From NCBI GenBank assembly GCA_963676725.1, contig OY781463.1, positions 496,001 to 560,000 of the forward strand: a stretch of DNA of 64,000 nt, written 5' to 3'. This DNA comes from G963662905 sp963676725 (GTDB lineage: Bacteria; Bacteroidota; Bacteroidia; Bacteroidales; WRLA01). The translations under genes and the position numbers were made by a program. This document shows positions 43,905 to 53,301 of the stretch, one piece after another (within the stretch, counting starts at the first letter, position 1; each line of letters opens with the position of its first letter). The notes under the pieces were generated by a model. It saw only the letters and a list, made by a program, of their open reading frames with translations. It did not search any database and was not told the origin of the DNA.

Positions 43905-45614
43905 ATGAAATCCATATTCGCACTTATACTGACATCGACAATATTCATGATCGGATGTACAGCAACATACACAGCATCAACACCATATGATGATGCGTAT
44001 TATAGTTCGAAGAGCGCTGCGGTAGATCCTGCATCAACGAATGCCGTGCGTGATGATTATCAAACAGCAGATCAAAATGCTGCTAAAAATCAAACCAAAG
44101 TTGTTGAACGGCATATTTATCAGGAACCTGCCAGTCAATATGATTATGTAGAACCTGAAGAACGTTCGCTCGCAACTGATATGAGACAATATCAAGAATA
44201 TACAAGTTTGCCCGAAAGGGATCCGCAACAGCCGGTCTATGAAACCCAGGAAGAATATGTTGACGAAGACGGACAAAGTGTTGTTACAAATAATTATTAT
44301 TATGAAACTGATGATTTTGAAGATGATTCATATTATGATTATTCTTATTCTGCCCGCATAAACCGATTTTACAGGCCTTATAATGGTTTTAATTACTATG
44401 CCCCATGTTATACAGACTTATACTATTATACTTATGATCCATATTATTGGGGAACAAGTATTTATGTTGGAACAGGTTGGGGTTATCCCTACTATGGTGG
44501 CGGCTGGTCAATAGGTTTTGGCTGGGGCTGGGGCTCCATTGGCTTTGGCTGGGGCTATCCTTCTTATGGTTGGGGTTATCCTTACTATGGTGGATATTAT
44601 GGGTATAATTCTTATTGGAATGGCTATAACCATGGTTGGAACGATGGTTATTATTGGGGAAGCGGTGGAGGAAACTATGCTAGGAATAGTTATTATGGCC
44701 CTCGTACACGTCATGGAAATACCAATGGTGCTTCCTCGCCGGGAATGAGTCACTCAATGGCAGATAGGGCATCATGGGCCAGAGGAAGTGCATCAAGTTC
44801 TCCTCGCAACAAAAATTCTGCAATATCAAATAATGAGCGCAACTCTAGTGTATCCCGCGACAGGGCAGGACAGGCAACAGGCAATACACGTCAGGCAACA
44901 AACAATAATAGGACAGCAACTGCAACAACTGCGAATAACCGCAGAGCCGAAGTTGCCGGAGGAAGAAGTGCCGCTGTAACAGGAAACACAAGGCAAGCGG
45001 ATGCTGCAACAAATACAAGAAGCAGAAATGCCAATGTAAGCAATACTAATGTAAGGGATCCGCGTTCTGCTGCAAGCCAATCCAGATATTCAAGAAAAAA
45101 TACGAATACCCGATCGGCGCAAGATTTATCCAGAGCACGCCAAAGTAGCCAAACAAAAAAATATACTGCTCCTGGATCAAACAGCCGCAGATCAAGTTCA
45201 GAATATAAAGCACCATCACGCAATAGGCCGGCAACAAGCAGCTCAACTGCAACCAGGTCGAATACCAATCGGTACGAGAGAAAAGCAACAAGTTCGCGTT
45301 CAAGCGGTTCTTCATATACAACACCTTCGCGTACTAATACACGATCTACATCAACCAGCAGAGGATCTTATTCAGCACCCTCACGCAGTAAATCCTATTC
45401 ATCACCAAGTAGAAGTAGCTCCAGTGCAAGGTCCATACGTTCTTCAGGATCCTCCAAAAGCTATTCTTCTCCTTCACGTTCTTCCAGCTCATCAAAGAGT
45501 TATTCCAGTCCATCACGTTCTTCAAGTTCTTCATCCAGAAGTTATTCTACACCAAGCCGTTCATCAAGCTCTAGTTCTGGAAGTAGCTCTTCATCAGGTG
45601 GTCGCAGACGATAA
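43905..45614 (+). CDS. Low-complexity lipoprotein: Gly/Tyr/Trp-rich centre, Ser/Arg/Pro-rich tail
   Basis: A 569-residue protein I do not recognise by family. A signal with lipobox MIGC makes C18 the lipidated cysteine. Residues about 20-140 are acidic and Tyr/Gln-rich. About 155-265 is made of Gly, Tyr and Trp (GWGYPYYGGG-type repeats). About 270-450 is Asn/Arg/Ala/Thr-rich with NTRQA repeats. About 485-569 repeats a YSSPSRSSSSS-like unit. The gene's base composition shifts in each block. It is followed 31 bases later by the FadL-like porin. A disordered or self-assembling surface lipoprotein is the simplest reading; the function is unknown. Confidence 0.85.
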   Translation: MKSIFALILTSTIFMIGCTATYTASTPYDDAYYSSKSAAVDPASTNAVRDDYQTADQNAAKNQTKVVERHIYQEPASQYDYVEPEERSLATDMRQYQEYTSLPERDPQQPVYETQEEYVDEDGQSVVTNNYYYETDDFEDDSYYDYSYSARINRFYRPYNGFNYYAPCYTDLYYYTYDPYYWGTSIYVGTGWGYPYYGGGWSIGFGWGWGSIGFGWGYPSYGWGYPYYGGYYGYNSYWNGYNHGWNDGYYWGSGGGNYARNSYYGPRTRHGNTNGASSPGMSHSMADRASWARGSASSSPRNKNSAISNNERNSSVSRDRAGQATGNTRQATNNNRTATATTANNRRAEVAGGRSAAVTGNTRQADAATNTRSRNANVSNTNVRDPRSAASQSRYSRKNTNTRSAQDLSRARQSSQTKKYTAPGSNSRRSSSEYKAPSRNRPATSSSTATRSNTNRYERKATSSRSSGSSYTTPSRTNTRSTSTSRGSYSAPSRSKSYSSPSRSSSSARSIRSSGSSKSYSSPSRSSSSSKSYSSPSRSSSSSSRSYSTPSRSSSSSSGSSSSSGGRRR

Positions 45615-45644
45615 TTAAAATAAACTAAAATAAACCTCTTCATC

Positions 45645-47084
45645 ATGAAAAAACTAAGTTTTCTAATAAGTATGCTTTTTCTTTCAGCAATGCTGAATGC
45701 ACAAACAGCAGCAGATGCGCTGCGCTACAGCAACCTGAATTATAGTGGAACGGCTCGCTTTACCTCAATGTCGGGAGCATTTACAGCCGTTGGAGCAGAT
45801 TTTAGTGTTTTAAGTTCTAATCCGGCAGGCATGGGTCTGTTTAAATCATCAGATTTTACAATAACCCCATCCCTGTATTTTGGAAAAACGAGTAGCAATT
45901 ATTTTGGAAATGTGCGTGATGACGATAGCTATGCTTTCAACTTTAATAATGTAGGTATGGTCTTGACTTCAACTTATCCCAATCGCCTCGATGAACAGGG
46001 CTGGCGTAATGTGCAATTTGGTTTTGGCGTCAATCGTATTAATGATTTTCACAACAGAATGTTTATGGAAGGCTTTAATCCGGACAACTCTATGCTTACC
46101 GGCCTAGTTGAATATGCGAACGACTACGGCGTTTCCGAAGGATCCCTTGAAGATCTTGCCATGCAGGCCAACCTGATTTTTGAAGATCAGGGGGAGTATT
46201 TTGCAGATATGCAGGAAGGGCAGGTTTGGCAACGAATGACCTCAGAAACCAGTGGCGCTATGAATGAGATGGTTTTTTCTGTTTCAGGAAATTATAGCGA
46301 TCGTTTATATATAGGTGCTACTCTTGGTTTGCCGATTATTCGTTACTACTATGATGCAGTGTATACAGAGGAAGATGTCGATCAGGAGAACCCTTATTTT
46401 CAGTCGATGACTTTTACAGAGTCATTAGAAACCCGTGGAACAGGCATCAATGGTAAATTCGGGCTTATTTTTAGGGCAACCGATTTTCTTCGACTGGGAG
46501 CTGCTGTTCATACACCTACATACTTTGGGAATATGAACGACCGTTGGCGCTATTCTTTCCAATCTACTTTTGATACTGATGAGGTTGAAGGAAGATATGT
46601 CGATAGTCCATATAGCGAATATTCTTATGAAATGACAACGCCATGGCGTGCAATGGGTGGTGCCGCCCTGATTTTTGGTTCATCCGGAATGCTTTCAGCT
46701 GATTATGAGTATGTGGATTATTCAAGTGCGCGTTTGAGGCCTTCTGGCGTTTTTTACGATGAAAATCAAGCGATACAAAATTCCTATACTGCTCAGCATA
46801 AATTTCGTGTTGGAACTGAATGGAGATATGGTCCTTTTAGCTTCCGTGGTGGCTATGCTTATAGTACAAGTCCATATGAAGATCAGGATGTTAATGATGG
46901 ATCTGTTAGTAGCTTCTCCCTTGGCCTTGGATATCGCTATCAAAATTTCACAATGGATCTTGCCTATATCTATGCAAGTTCTACAGAAAAGTATTACCCC
47001 TATTATGTGGCGAACAACAGGCCATATAGTGTTAATGATATTACTCAGACAAGTATTGCGCTAACTTTGGGTTACAAATTTTAA
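45645..47084 (+). CDS. FadL/OmpP1-like outer-membrane transport protein
   Basis: A 479-residue protein with a signal peptide (1-20, ending LNAQ). The FadL-like hatch region AADALRYSNLNYSGTARF and SMSGAFTAVGADFSVLSSNP follows, then many amphipathic strands to a terminal SIALTLGYKF with the aromatic last residue needed for BAM recognition. Relatives take up hydrophobic compounds; the substrate is unknown. It ends before a terminator and is preceded by the low-complexity lipoprotein. Confidence 0.87.
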   Translation: MKKLSFLISMLFLSAMLNAQTAADALRYSNLNYSGTARFTSMSGAFTAVGADFSVLSSNPAGMGLFKSSDFTITPSLYFGKTSSNYFGNVRDDDSYAFNFNNVGMVLTSTYPNRLDEQGWRNVQFGFGVNRINDFHNRMFMEGFNPDNSMLTGLVEYANDYGVSEGSLEDLAMQANLIFEDQGEYFADMQEGQVWQRMTSETSGAMNEMVFSVSGNYSDRLYIGATLGLPIIRYYYDAVYTEEDVDQENPYFQSMTFTESLETRGTGINGKFGLIFRATDFLRLGAAVHTPTYFGNMNDRWRYSFQSTFDTDEVEGRYVDSPYSEYSYEMTTPWRAMGGAALIFGSSGMLSADYEYVDYSSARLRPSGVFYDENQAIQNSYTAQHKFRVGTEWRYGPFSFRGGYAYSTSPYEDQDVNDGSVSSFSLGLGYRYQNFTMDLAYIYASSTEKYYPYYVANNRPYSVNDITQTSIALTLGYKF

Positions 47085-47106
47085 GTGATTGCAATCTTGA
47101 TTATTC

Positions 47107-47136
47107 GCTCCCGGGAAAAGTCTCGGGGGCTTTTTT
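47107..47136 (+). terminator. Terminator after the FadL-like gene
   Basis: GCTCCCG (47107-47113) pairs with CGGGGGC (47124-47130), one T-G wobble, followed by TTTTTT. Confidence 0.85.
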
Positions 47137-47180
47137 ATGTCCTTCAATGAACGGAATTCTGCTTTTATTACAGGGCATTC

Positions 47181-47211
47181 TTTATTAAGATAACGAACTG
47201 TATTATATTTG
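47181..47211 (+). promoter_or_regulatory. Promoter of the alkaline phosphatase gene (TTTA-N19-TATATTTG)
   Basis: TTTA (47181-47184), one base off TTTG, lies 19 bases before TATATTTG (47204-47211), a perfect -7 box. A leader of about 32 bases is predicted. Confidence 0.65.
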
Positions 47212-47249
47212 TGCAAGCTTTTAGTAAGCGTTCCTAAAGATAATTTGAA

Positions 47250-48383
47250 ATGAATCTATTGAAATTCAGAAAACTGATCCCGCTCGTTATTATATTTAGC
47301 TTGGTGTTCTTATTTTCTTGTCAGGATGATTCCATGAAACGAAAACCACAACCTCCTTCTTATCCTGATAAGGAAATAGGCCGTGCAAAAAATTTGATTG
47401 TTTTTATTGGCGATGGAATGGGAGTACCGGCAATTACGGCATTAAGCATTATAGAAGGGCAACAAACTGCTTTTGAGCAATTTCCAGTTACGGGATTAGT
47501 GAAAACATGGGCAGCAAACCGTCTTGTAACAGGATCGGCAGCTTCCGCAACAGCCTATGCTACAGGGTTTAAAACTAATTATCGCTATGTAGGTGTGGAT
47601 ACGGATGGAGAAGCCGTAACAAATATCACTGAAATAGTATCTAAATATGGTTTTAAAACAGCTGTACTTACAACGGCACATATAACCGACGCCACACCTG
47701 CAGCTTTTTATGCCCATCGCTTGGATCGAAATATGCATGAGGAAATTGCCCTCGATTTATACCATTCGCCACTTAATTTCTTTATGGGGGGAGGGCGCAA
47801 GTTTTTTTATGATCGCACTGATGGGAAAAAACTCTTAGATAGTCTTGAAAATAACGGTTTTGCGATTTATGCTGAACCAGGGGAAATTACAGGCAGTGAA
47901 GAAAATGTCGCTGTTTTTACGGCAGAGGTTCGCCCGCCTAAAGTTATGGATGGCCGCCAAGGGCAATTAAAAGCAGCAACAACCAAAGCACTCGATTTTC
48001 TTTCAGGTTCGCGAAATAGGTTTTTTGTTATGATCGAAGGGGCCCAAATAGATTGGGGAGGAGAAGAGCATGATCAGGAATATTTGATGGCAGAAATGCA
48101 GGATTTTAACGATGCCCTTTTTGAAGCGCTCGATTTTGCAAAAAATGATGGCGAAACATTGGTGCTGATTCTTTCAGACCATGTAACCGCAGGTTTTGAT
48201 ATTCTTGATGGAAGCCTCGACGAGAAAATCGTAGAAGGTGCATTCCTGATCGATAGCCATACGGCTTCAATGGTGCCCTTATTTGCTTATGGGCCACAAG
48301 CGGAGAATTTTAGCGGAATGATGGATAATTATATGGTGTTCGATAAAATGCTAAATGCGCTTGGCCTTAAAAAGATTGAGTAA
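47250..48383 (+). CDS. PhoA-like alkaline phosphatase lipoprotein
   Basis: A 377-residue alkaline phosphatase with a lipobox at C24. IGDGMG holds metal ligand D55. The nucleophile motif is TGSAASATAYATG (S96). EGAQIDWGGEEHDQ and LSDHVTAGFD carry further metal ligands, and HTASMVPLFAYGP the last histidine. E. coli PhoA has Asp (D101) before the nucleophile; here it is Gly (G95). It is shorter than E. coli PhoA. It releases phosphate from monoesters outside the cytoplasm. The CotH gene starts 57 bases downstream. Confidence 0.9.
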   Translation: MNLLKFRKLIPLVIIFSLVFLFSCQDDSMKRKPQPPSYPDKEIGRAKNLIVFIGDGMGVPAITALSIIEGQQTAFEQFPVTGLVKTWAANRLVTGSAASATAYATGFKTNYRYVGVDTDGEAVTNITEIVSKYGFKTAVLTTAHITDATPAAFYAHRLDRNMHEEIALDLYHSPLNFFMGGGRKFFYDRTDGKKLLDSLENNGFAIYAEPGEITGSEENVAVFTAEVRPPKVMDGRQGQLKAATTKALDFLSGSRNRFFVMIEGAQIDWGGEEHDQEYLMAEMQDFNDALFEALDFAKNDGETLVLILSDHVTAGFDILDGSLDEKIVEGAFLIDSHTASMVPLFAYGPQAENFSGMMDNYMVFDKMLNALGLKKIE

Positions 48384-48440
48384 AATGCTGCATCTTTGTT
48401 TTCTGATATTTTTGAACTTCATTTTAACGATTGCATTTTT

Positions 48441-51400
48441 ATGAAATCAATACGATTTAGTTTGGCTTTACTTCTAAGCATTTTTCTGCAACAGGCTTTT
48501 TCTCAGAGCGTGTTTCTTTCTGAGGTATGCTATAATAATTTTAATGCCTATACAGATGAAAACGGCGACGATGAAGATTGGATAGAGCTTTATAATCCTC
48601 ATGATACTGCTGTTTCCCTTGCAGATTGTTATTTAAGCGATAAGGCTGATGAACTCCATAAATGGAAATTCCCAAAAATGTCATTGCAGCCCGGTCAGCG
48701 TTTTATTGTTTTTGCTAGTGGTAAAGACAGGAAACAGTTGTGCAACCACTGGGAAATGCTTCTGCAACCCGATACCGCTTGGCGCTATAAATGCCCAAAT
48801 GCAGAGCTGCCTTATGAATGGAATATGCCCGGCTTTGATGATGCATCATGGAATATAGGAAAACCCGGCTTTGGTTTTGGCGATGGTGATGATTCAACAT
48901 TGGTTGGGGATACAGTCCCATCAATTTTTATCCGCAGAAGTTTTGAACTGACCGATACTTCCAATATGTTGGCTGCCGTGCTTGGCCTTGATTTTGATGA
49001 TAGCTTTGTTGCTTATCTCAATGGTTTTCCAATCGCATGGCAAGGGAATTACCAGAACGATCGCTATTATAAACCTTCATATAATACTTCTGCAATCGCC
49101 GTGCATGAAGCCTTAATGTATCAGGGTTTGCCTCCGGAAATGTTTTTTGTTCCACAAAATGATTTTCTTTCTCATCTGAATATAGGCACAAATACCCTTG
49201 CTATTCAAGTTCATAATTTTTGGGGTGATGATGATATGTCGGCAATTCCTTATTTTTTCATTGCAAAAACCGATAGCACTATTGAAAATAATCCGGTTCC
49301 GGAATGGTTTGAAGCGCCAATTATTCCTATGCATACGTCTTTTAAATTAGGCGTGGGAGAGTCACTTGTCCTTTCTAATGATGCTGATGGGATTATCGAC
49401 AGCCTCTATATGAGGGACTGCAATGTGAATACTAGTTTTGGTAGGCATTCGATTTCAAAAAAAGTGTTTTTCTTTAAAAGAATGACACCGGGCACCTTCA
49501 ATGCAGATGTGATCGCTTCCTTTATTCACGAGCAGCCTTTGTTTGATATTCCTGCAGGATTTTATAAAGACAGGATACGTGTAACAATTTCCAAACCCGA
49601 TACGTCATGCCTGATAAAATATACATTGGATGGCAGTGATCCGGACAATGAGAGCAGTACATATACAGAACCATTAATCTTTAAGAAAAATACCGTGTTA
49701 AAAGCCCGTTTGATAAATGAAGGCAAAATGCCGGGGAAAATTAATACAGCATCCTATCTCGTGAATGAAAACGCACAATTGGATGTTGTCTCACTTTCTT
49801 TTGACAGCCTTGATTTTTTTAGCGTAGAGCGGGGAATCTATGTGAAAGGCGTTTGGTGTTCCCCCTCATTTCCATTTTATGGGGCTAATTTTTGGAAGGA
49901 TTGGGAGCGTAAAGTACATGTGGAAATATTTGACAAGCAAGACGGCCTCATTATTAGTCAAGATGTTGGCGCTGAAATCCATGGCGGATGGAGTAGGGGG
50001 TTCCCGATGAAAACCTTGCGCCTGAAATCCAAAAGTAAGCTTGGGGAAAGTAGTTTTGATTATCCGCTTTTTTCATCGAAGCAAAATATTGCCGCTCATA
50101 AACGGATATTGCTACGGAATGCCGGCAATGATTTTTGGGGCGCTTATATGCGTGATGTCCTTATTCATAGGTCAATAGGAGAAAGTGGACGACTCGATGT
50201 AATGGCGGATCGACCTGTTGTTGTGTTGTTTAATGGTGCTTTCTGGGGTGTTCATTATATGCGAGAGAAGTTCGATCGCTATTATTTGGTTGATAATTTT
50301 GGATACCGAGAAGAGGATATTTGCATTATTGAGAGGCAAGGCGAAGAAGTAGAAGGCACAAACCATGATTTTCTCGAAATGGTAGATTATCTGCTATCGC
50401 ATGATCTTAGCGATTCCATACATTATCATTATGCAGATTCGGCCATAGATATCAATAATATGTGCGATTATTTTGCCACAGAACTATTTTCAGCAAATGT
50501 AGATTGGCCGCACAACAACATCAAAATGTGGAAAAATGCAAATGGAAAATGGCATTATTTTTTATACGATCTCGATGTTTCTATGGCGTATCACGATGAA
50601 AATGGTTTTGGCCTGGATGCCTTTGGTCGCATTCTATCTATAGATGAACTGCATGCCCATATGTTTAAAGCCTTGCTCGCAAATAAGGAGTTCCGCCATA
50701 AATTTATCAATCATTATGCTGATATGCTGAATACTGTGTTTCGTACGGATGTATTATTGGCACATATAGATTCCCTTGTCGCGGAATTATCTCCAGATAT
50801 GGAGCGTCATTTCGATAATTGGGTCGGAAATATGGCGAATTGGATCGATGATAATATTGAAGATCGATTGAAGGGTTTTGTCGTTAATCGGCCAAATATG
50901 GCCAGAAAAAATATAATCAGGCATTCTGAGGCAGTTCAAAGCCATGATATTGCTTTTCGTATTATTCCTCGTGATGCTGCAAATATTCAGCTGAATTCCT
51001 TGACATTAAATAGTTTTCCTTGGAACGGTCTCTATTTTGAAGATATTCCCATCCAACTTGAGGCATTGCCGGAAAGAGGCTATGCTGTAGATCATTGGGA
51101 ATCATCTGAATATGGACTACTATCATCATCAGGCACTTTAAGCTATAATCCCAAAAAGGAAGATGTAATTACACTCTATCTTGTGCCTTCTGTGGATTCG
51201 GCCTCAGTCATTTTTACGGAAATTAATTATAAATCGCATCCCGATTACGATGCAGGCGATTGGGTGGAATTGCATAACCCGGGCAATATTCCAATGGATA
51301 TTGGGCGCTATGTGTTTAAAGACGATAAGGACAGTCATCAGTATGTTTTTTCTGATGATGCAGTGCTTTACCCTAAAGAATATATTGTTTTAGCGAATGA

Positions 51401-51959
51401 TCCGGGAGCTTTTATATCTGTATATCCGGTTATTGATGATGTTTTTGGTCCCTTCGATTTTGGTTTGGGAAGCTCTGCTGACGAAGTCAGGCTTTTTGAT
51501 GCTGAAGGTCTTTTGGTTTCTGAGATTCAATATACGAATTCCTTACCATGGCCCGATAGTGTTTCCGGAACAGGGAGGACTATGGAGATCGTACATTATT
51601 CGGGAGGCCAGAATACGCCGGAAAACTGGAAAAACGGCTGCTTCCTTGGTAGTCCGGCATCAGAATTTTTCCCTTGTGATACACTTCAAAGTATTGACGA
51701 AGAGACAGGACTAGTGGTGAATATTCATCCAAACCCTGCTCATGAATATTGCAATATCCTGATAAAAACCCTTAGGGCTCAAGATATTTCCTGCGATTTA
51801 ATGGATATCCGTTCGGGAGTGAAACGAAACCTTTTTCAGAAATATTTGTTTGGAGAGAAGGTGTTTCCTGTAAATTTATCTGGTTTGCCCAGTGGTATTT
51901 ATTTGTTAAAAATACAAATGTCTGATAATCAAATTGTAAAAAAATTGATTATCTTATAA
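48441..51959 (+). CDS. CotH-kinase/lamin-tail multidomain T9SS cargo
   Basis: A 1172-residue exported protein. A signal peptide (1-20) is followed by a lamin-tail-like domain (about 22-110), a galactose-binding-like domain (110-270), a CHB_HEX_C-like repeat (about 374-438), a CotH kinase-like domain (about 490-800) with EIHGGWSRGFPMKTLRLK and YFLYDLDVSM, a second lamin-tail domain (about 921-1030), and a C-terminal sorting domain (about 1091-1172; IHPNPAHEY and SGIYLLKIQ). The tail marks secretion by T9SS, consistent with PorQ in this window. I start at MKSIRFSLALLL; an upstream ATG adds 15 residues. CotH may phosphorylate secreted proteins; no target is known. Confidence 0.88.
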   Translation: MKSIRFSLALLLSIFLQQAFSQSVFLSEVCYNNFNAYTDENGDDEDWIELYNPHDTAVSLADCYLSDKADELHKWKFPKMSLQPGQRFIVFASGKDRKQLCNHWEMLLQPDTAWRYKCPNAELPYEWNMPGFDDASWNIGKPGFGFGDGDDSTLVGDTVPSIFIRRSFELTDTSNMLAAVLGLDFDDSFVAYLNGFPIAWQGNYQNDRYYKPSYNTSAIAVHEALMYQGLPPEMFFVPQNDFLSHLNIGTNTLAIQVHNFWGDDDMSAIPYFFIAKTDSTIENNPVPEWFEAPIIPMHTSFKLGVGESLVLSNDADGIIDSLYMRDCNVNTSFGRHSISKKVFFFKRMTPGTFNADVIASFIHEQPLFDIPAGFYKDRIRVTISKPDTSCLIKYTLDGSDPDNESSTYTEPLIFKKNTVLKARLINEGKMPGKINTASYLVNENAQLDVVSLSFDSLDFFSVERGIYVKGVWCSPSFPFYGANFWKDWERKVHVEIFDKQDGLIISQDVGAEIHGGWSRGFPMKTLRLKSKSKLGESSFDYPLFSSKQNIAAHKRILLRNAGNDFWGAYMRDVLIHRSIGESGRLDVMADRPVVVLFNGAFWGVHYMREKFDRYYLVDNFGYREEDICIIERQGEEVEGTNHDFLEMVDYLLSHDLSDSIHYHYADSAIDINNMCDYFATELFSANVDWPHNNIKMWKNANGKWHYFLYDLDVSMAYHDENGFGLDAFGRILSIDELHAHMFKALLANKEFRHKFINHYADMLNTVFRTDVLLAHIDSLVAELSPDMERHFDNWVGNMANWIDDNIEDRLKGFVVNRPNMARKNIIRHSEAVQSHDIAFRIIPRDAANIQLNSLTLNSFPWNGLYFEDIPIQLEALPERGYAVDHWESSEYGLLSSSGTLSYNPKKEDVITLYLVPSVDSASVIFTEINYKSHPDYDAGDWVELHNPGNIPMDIGRYVFKDDKDSHQYVFSDDAVLYPKEYIVLANDPGAFISVYPVIDDVFGPFDFGLGSSADEVRLFDAEGLLVSEIQYTNSLPWPDSVSGTGRTMEIVHYSGGQNTPENWKNGCFLGSPASEFFPCDTLQSIDEETGLVVNIHPNPAHEYCNILIKTLRAQDISCDLMDIRSGVKRNLFQKYLFGEKVFPVNLSGLPSGIYLLKIQMSDNQIVKKLIIL

Positions 51960-51960
51960 T

Positions 51961-52392
51961 ATGAAGCTACGAATTTTATACATATTGGTCTTCAATTTGG
52001 TTTGCCTGATTCATGTATCAGGGAATAATGACAATATTCCTGATCTTGACTCAGCCATGCATTATGTGAACGATAAAAATTATATCGAAGCTGTTGTGCA
52101 TTGCAGTCAACTCATTGCCGAAGGATACGAAATGGACGACCTTTATTTTATTCGTGGTTTTGCGTACTATAAATTAAGCCGTTACGAAGATGCCCTGGCA
52201 GATTTCTCCCGCACCATTAAGCTGAATGAAAATTATATTCAGGCCTATATTTATCGTGGGAAAACCCGACAAAAACTGAATCAGTTTATCGGGGCAATGG
52301 TTGATTTTCGGGAGGCCAATAGCCGCGATCCCTACAAAACAACAGCCGAAGTTCTGAAGTCTTTTGTCGTTTCAATTTTTTCTAAGAAGTAG
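51961..52392 (+). CDS. Small exported TPR protein
   Basis: A 143-residue protein with a signal peptide (1-21) and about three TPR units (for example YFIRGFAYYKLSRYEDALAD and QAYIYRGKTRQKL). The stop of the CotH gene is followed after one base by this ATG, so it is probably translated from the same message and may assist that secreted protein. Confidence 0.82.
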   Translation: MKLRILYILVFNLVCLIHVSGNNDNIPDLDSAMHYVNDKNYIEAVVHCSQLIAEGYEMDDLYFIRGFAYYKLSRYEDALADFSRTIKLNENYIQAYIYRGKTRQKLNQFIGAMVDFREANSRDPYKTTAEVLKSFVVSIFSKK

Positions 52393-52420
52393 TCTGTATA
52401 GGCTTGGCTATCAGGAATTT

Positions 52421-53296
52421 TTATTGTCCACACAATTGTTCGATGCGTTCTTTTACCTGCTCCATAAGCCAGGCCGGAGTAGATGTAGCGCCACTAATCC
52501 CAATTTTCTCTTTTTTATGAAACCATTCCGCACGGATTTCATCGACATTCGAAATAAAATACGTTTCTGCATTATGCTTCTTGCAAACACCATATAAATA
52601 GTTTCCATTGGAACTTTTTTTTCCGCTGACAAAAACAATACAATCATGTTTTGTGGCAAAACCGATTAATGATTCTGAGCGATTGGAAACTTTTTTGCAT
52701 ACGCTCGGATGAATCACAACATCATGATTCCCTTTTTCATGAGCATTCTTTTTTACGAGCGCACTCAGTATTTGATAGGATTCTAGGCTTTTTGTGGTTT
52801 GGCTGAACATTTGAATAGGTCGGAAAAAATCAATTTTACTCAGATCTTCACTTTCATGAACAATAATGCCTTCATTTTTTGCTTGCCCATTCAACCCAAT
52901 TACTTCAGGATGGCTTGCTTTGCCAAAAAGGACAATCTGCCCGCCATCATCACGAATGTTTTTCCATGTTTCATGGATTTTTTTTTGCAGTGTTAAAACA
53001 ATCGGGCAGGTGGCATCAATAATTTTGATGCTTTTTGCGGCAGCGGATTTATAGGTTTCCGGAGGTTCTCCGTGAGCCCTGATCAATACAGTTTCGTTTT
53101 GCAAATGATTAAAATCATGAATGGAAATTGTATTGAGCCCAGATTTTTCCAGCCGCTCAATTTCTGCTTCATTATGCACTATATCGCCAAGACAATGAAG
53201 TTTGTGCTTCATAGCTAATTGTGCCTCTGCTTTTTCGATGGCTTTTACAACGCCAAAGCAGAACCCAGCATTTTCATCAATAAGGATTTCGGGCAT
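52421..53296 (-). CDS. ispH: 4-Hydroxy-3-methylbut-2-enyl diphosphate reductase
   Basis: A 291-residue IspH. The three Fe-S cysteines are C13 (GFCFGVVKAI), C97 (DATCPIV) and C200 (HPSVCKKVSN), with HNEAEIE and HGEPP histidines and GATSTPAWL at the C-terminus. It makes IPP and DMAPP in the last step of the MEP pathway, feeding UppS. porQ lies five bases upstream on the same strand. Confidence 0.94.
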   Translation of the reverse strand: MPEILIDENAGFCFGVVKAIEKAEAQLAMKHKLHCLGDIVHNEAEIERLEKSGLNTISIHDFNHLQNETVLIRAHGEPPETYKSAAAKSIKIIDATCPIVLTLQKKIHETWKNIRDDGGQIVLFGKASHPEVIGLNGQAKNEGIIVHESEDLSKIDFFRPIQMFSQTTKSLESYQILSALVKKNAHEKGNHDVVIHPSVCKKVSNRSESLIGFATKHDCIVFVSGKKSSNGNYLYGVCKKHNAETYFISNVDEIRAEWFHKKEKIGISGATSTPAWLMEQVKERIEQLCGQ

Positions 53297-53301
53297 TTAA
53301 C

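Noticed and set aside
45360..45614. Short repeats that could be mistaken for a CRISPR array.
   Set aside because: Units are unequal, not palindromic, without regular unique spacers, and lie inside a coding frame encoding Ser-rich repeats. No cas genes are present.
44034..45618. Several open frames of 60-125 codons on both strands within the low-complexity lipoprotein gene.
   Set aside because: They come from repetitive Ser/Arg/Gly codons, where stops are rare in all frames. The + strand gene has the signal peptide, lipobox and Shine-Dalgarno.
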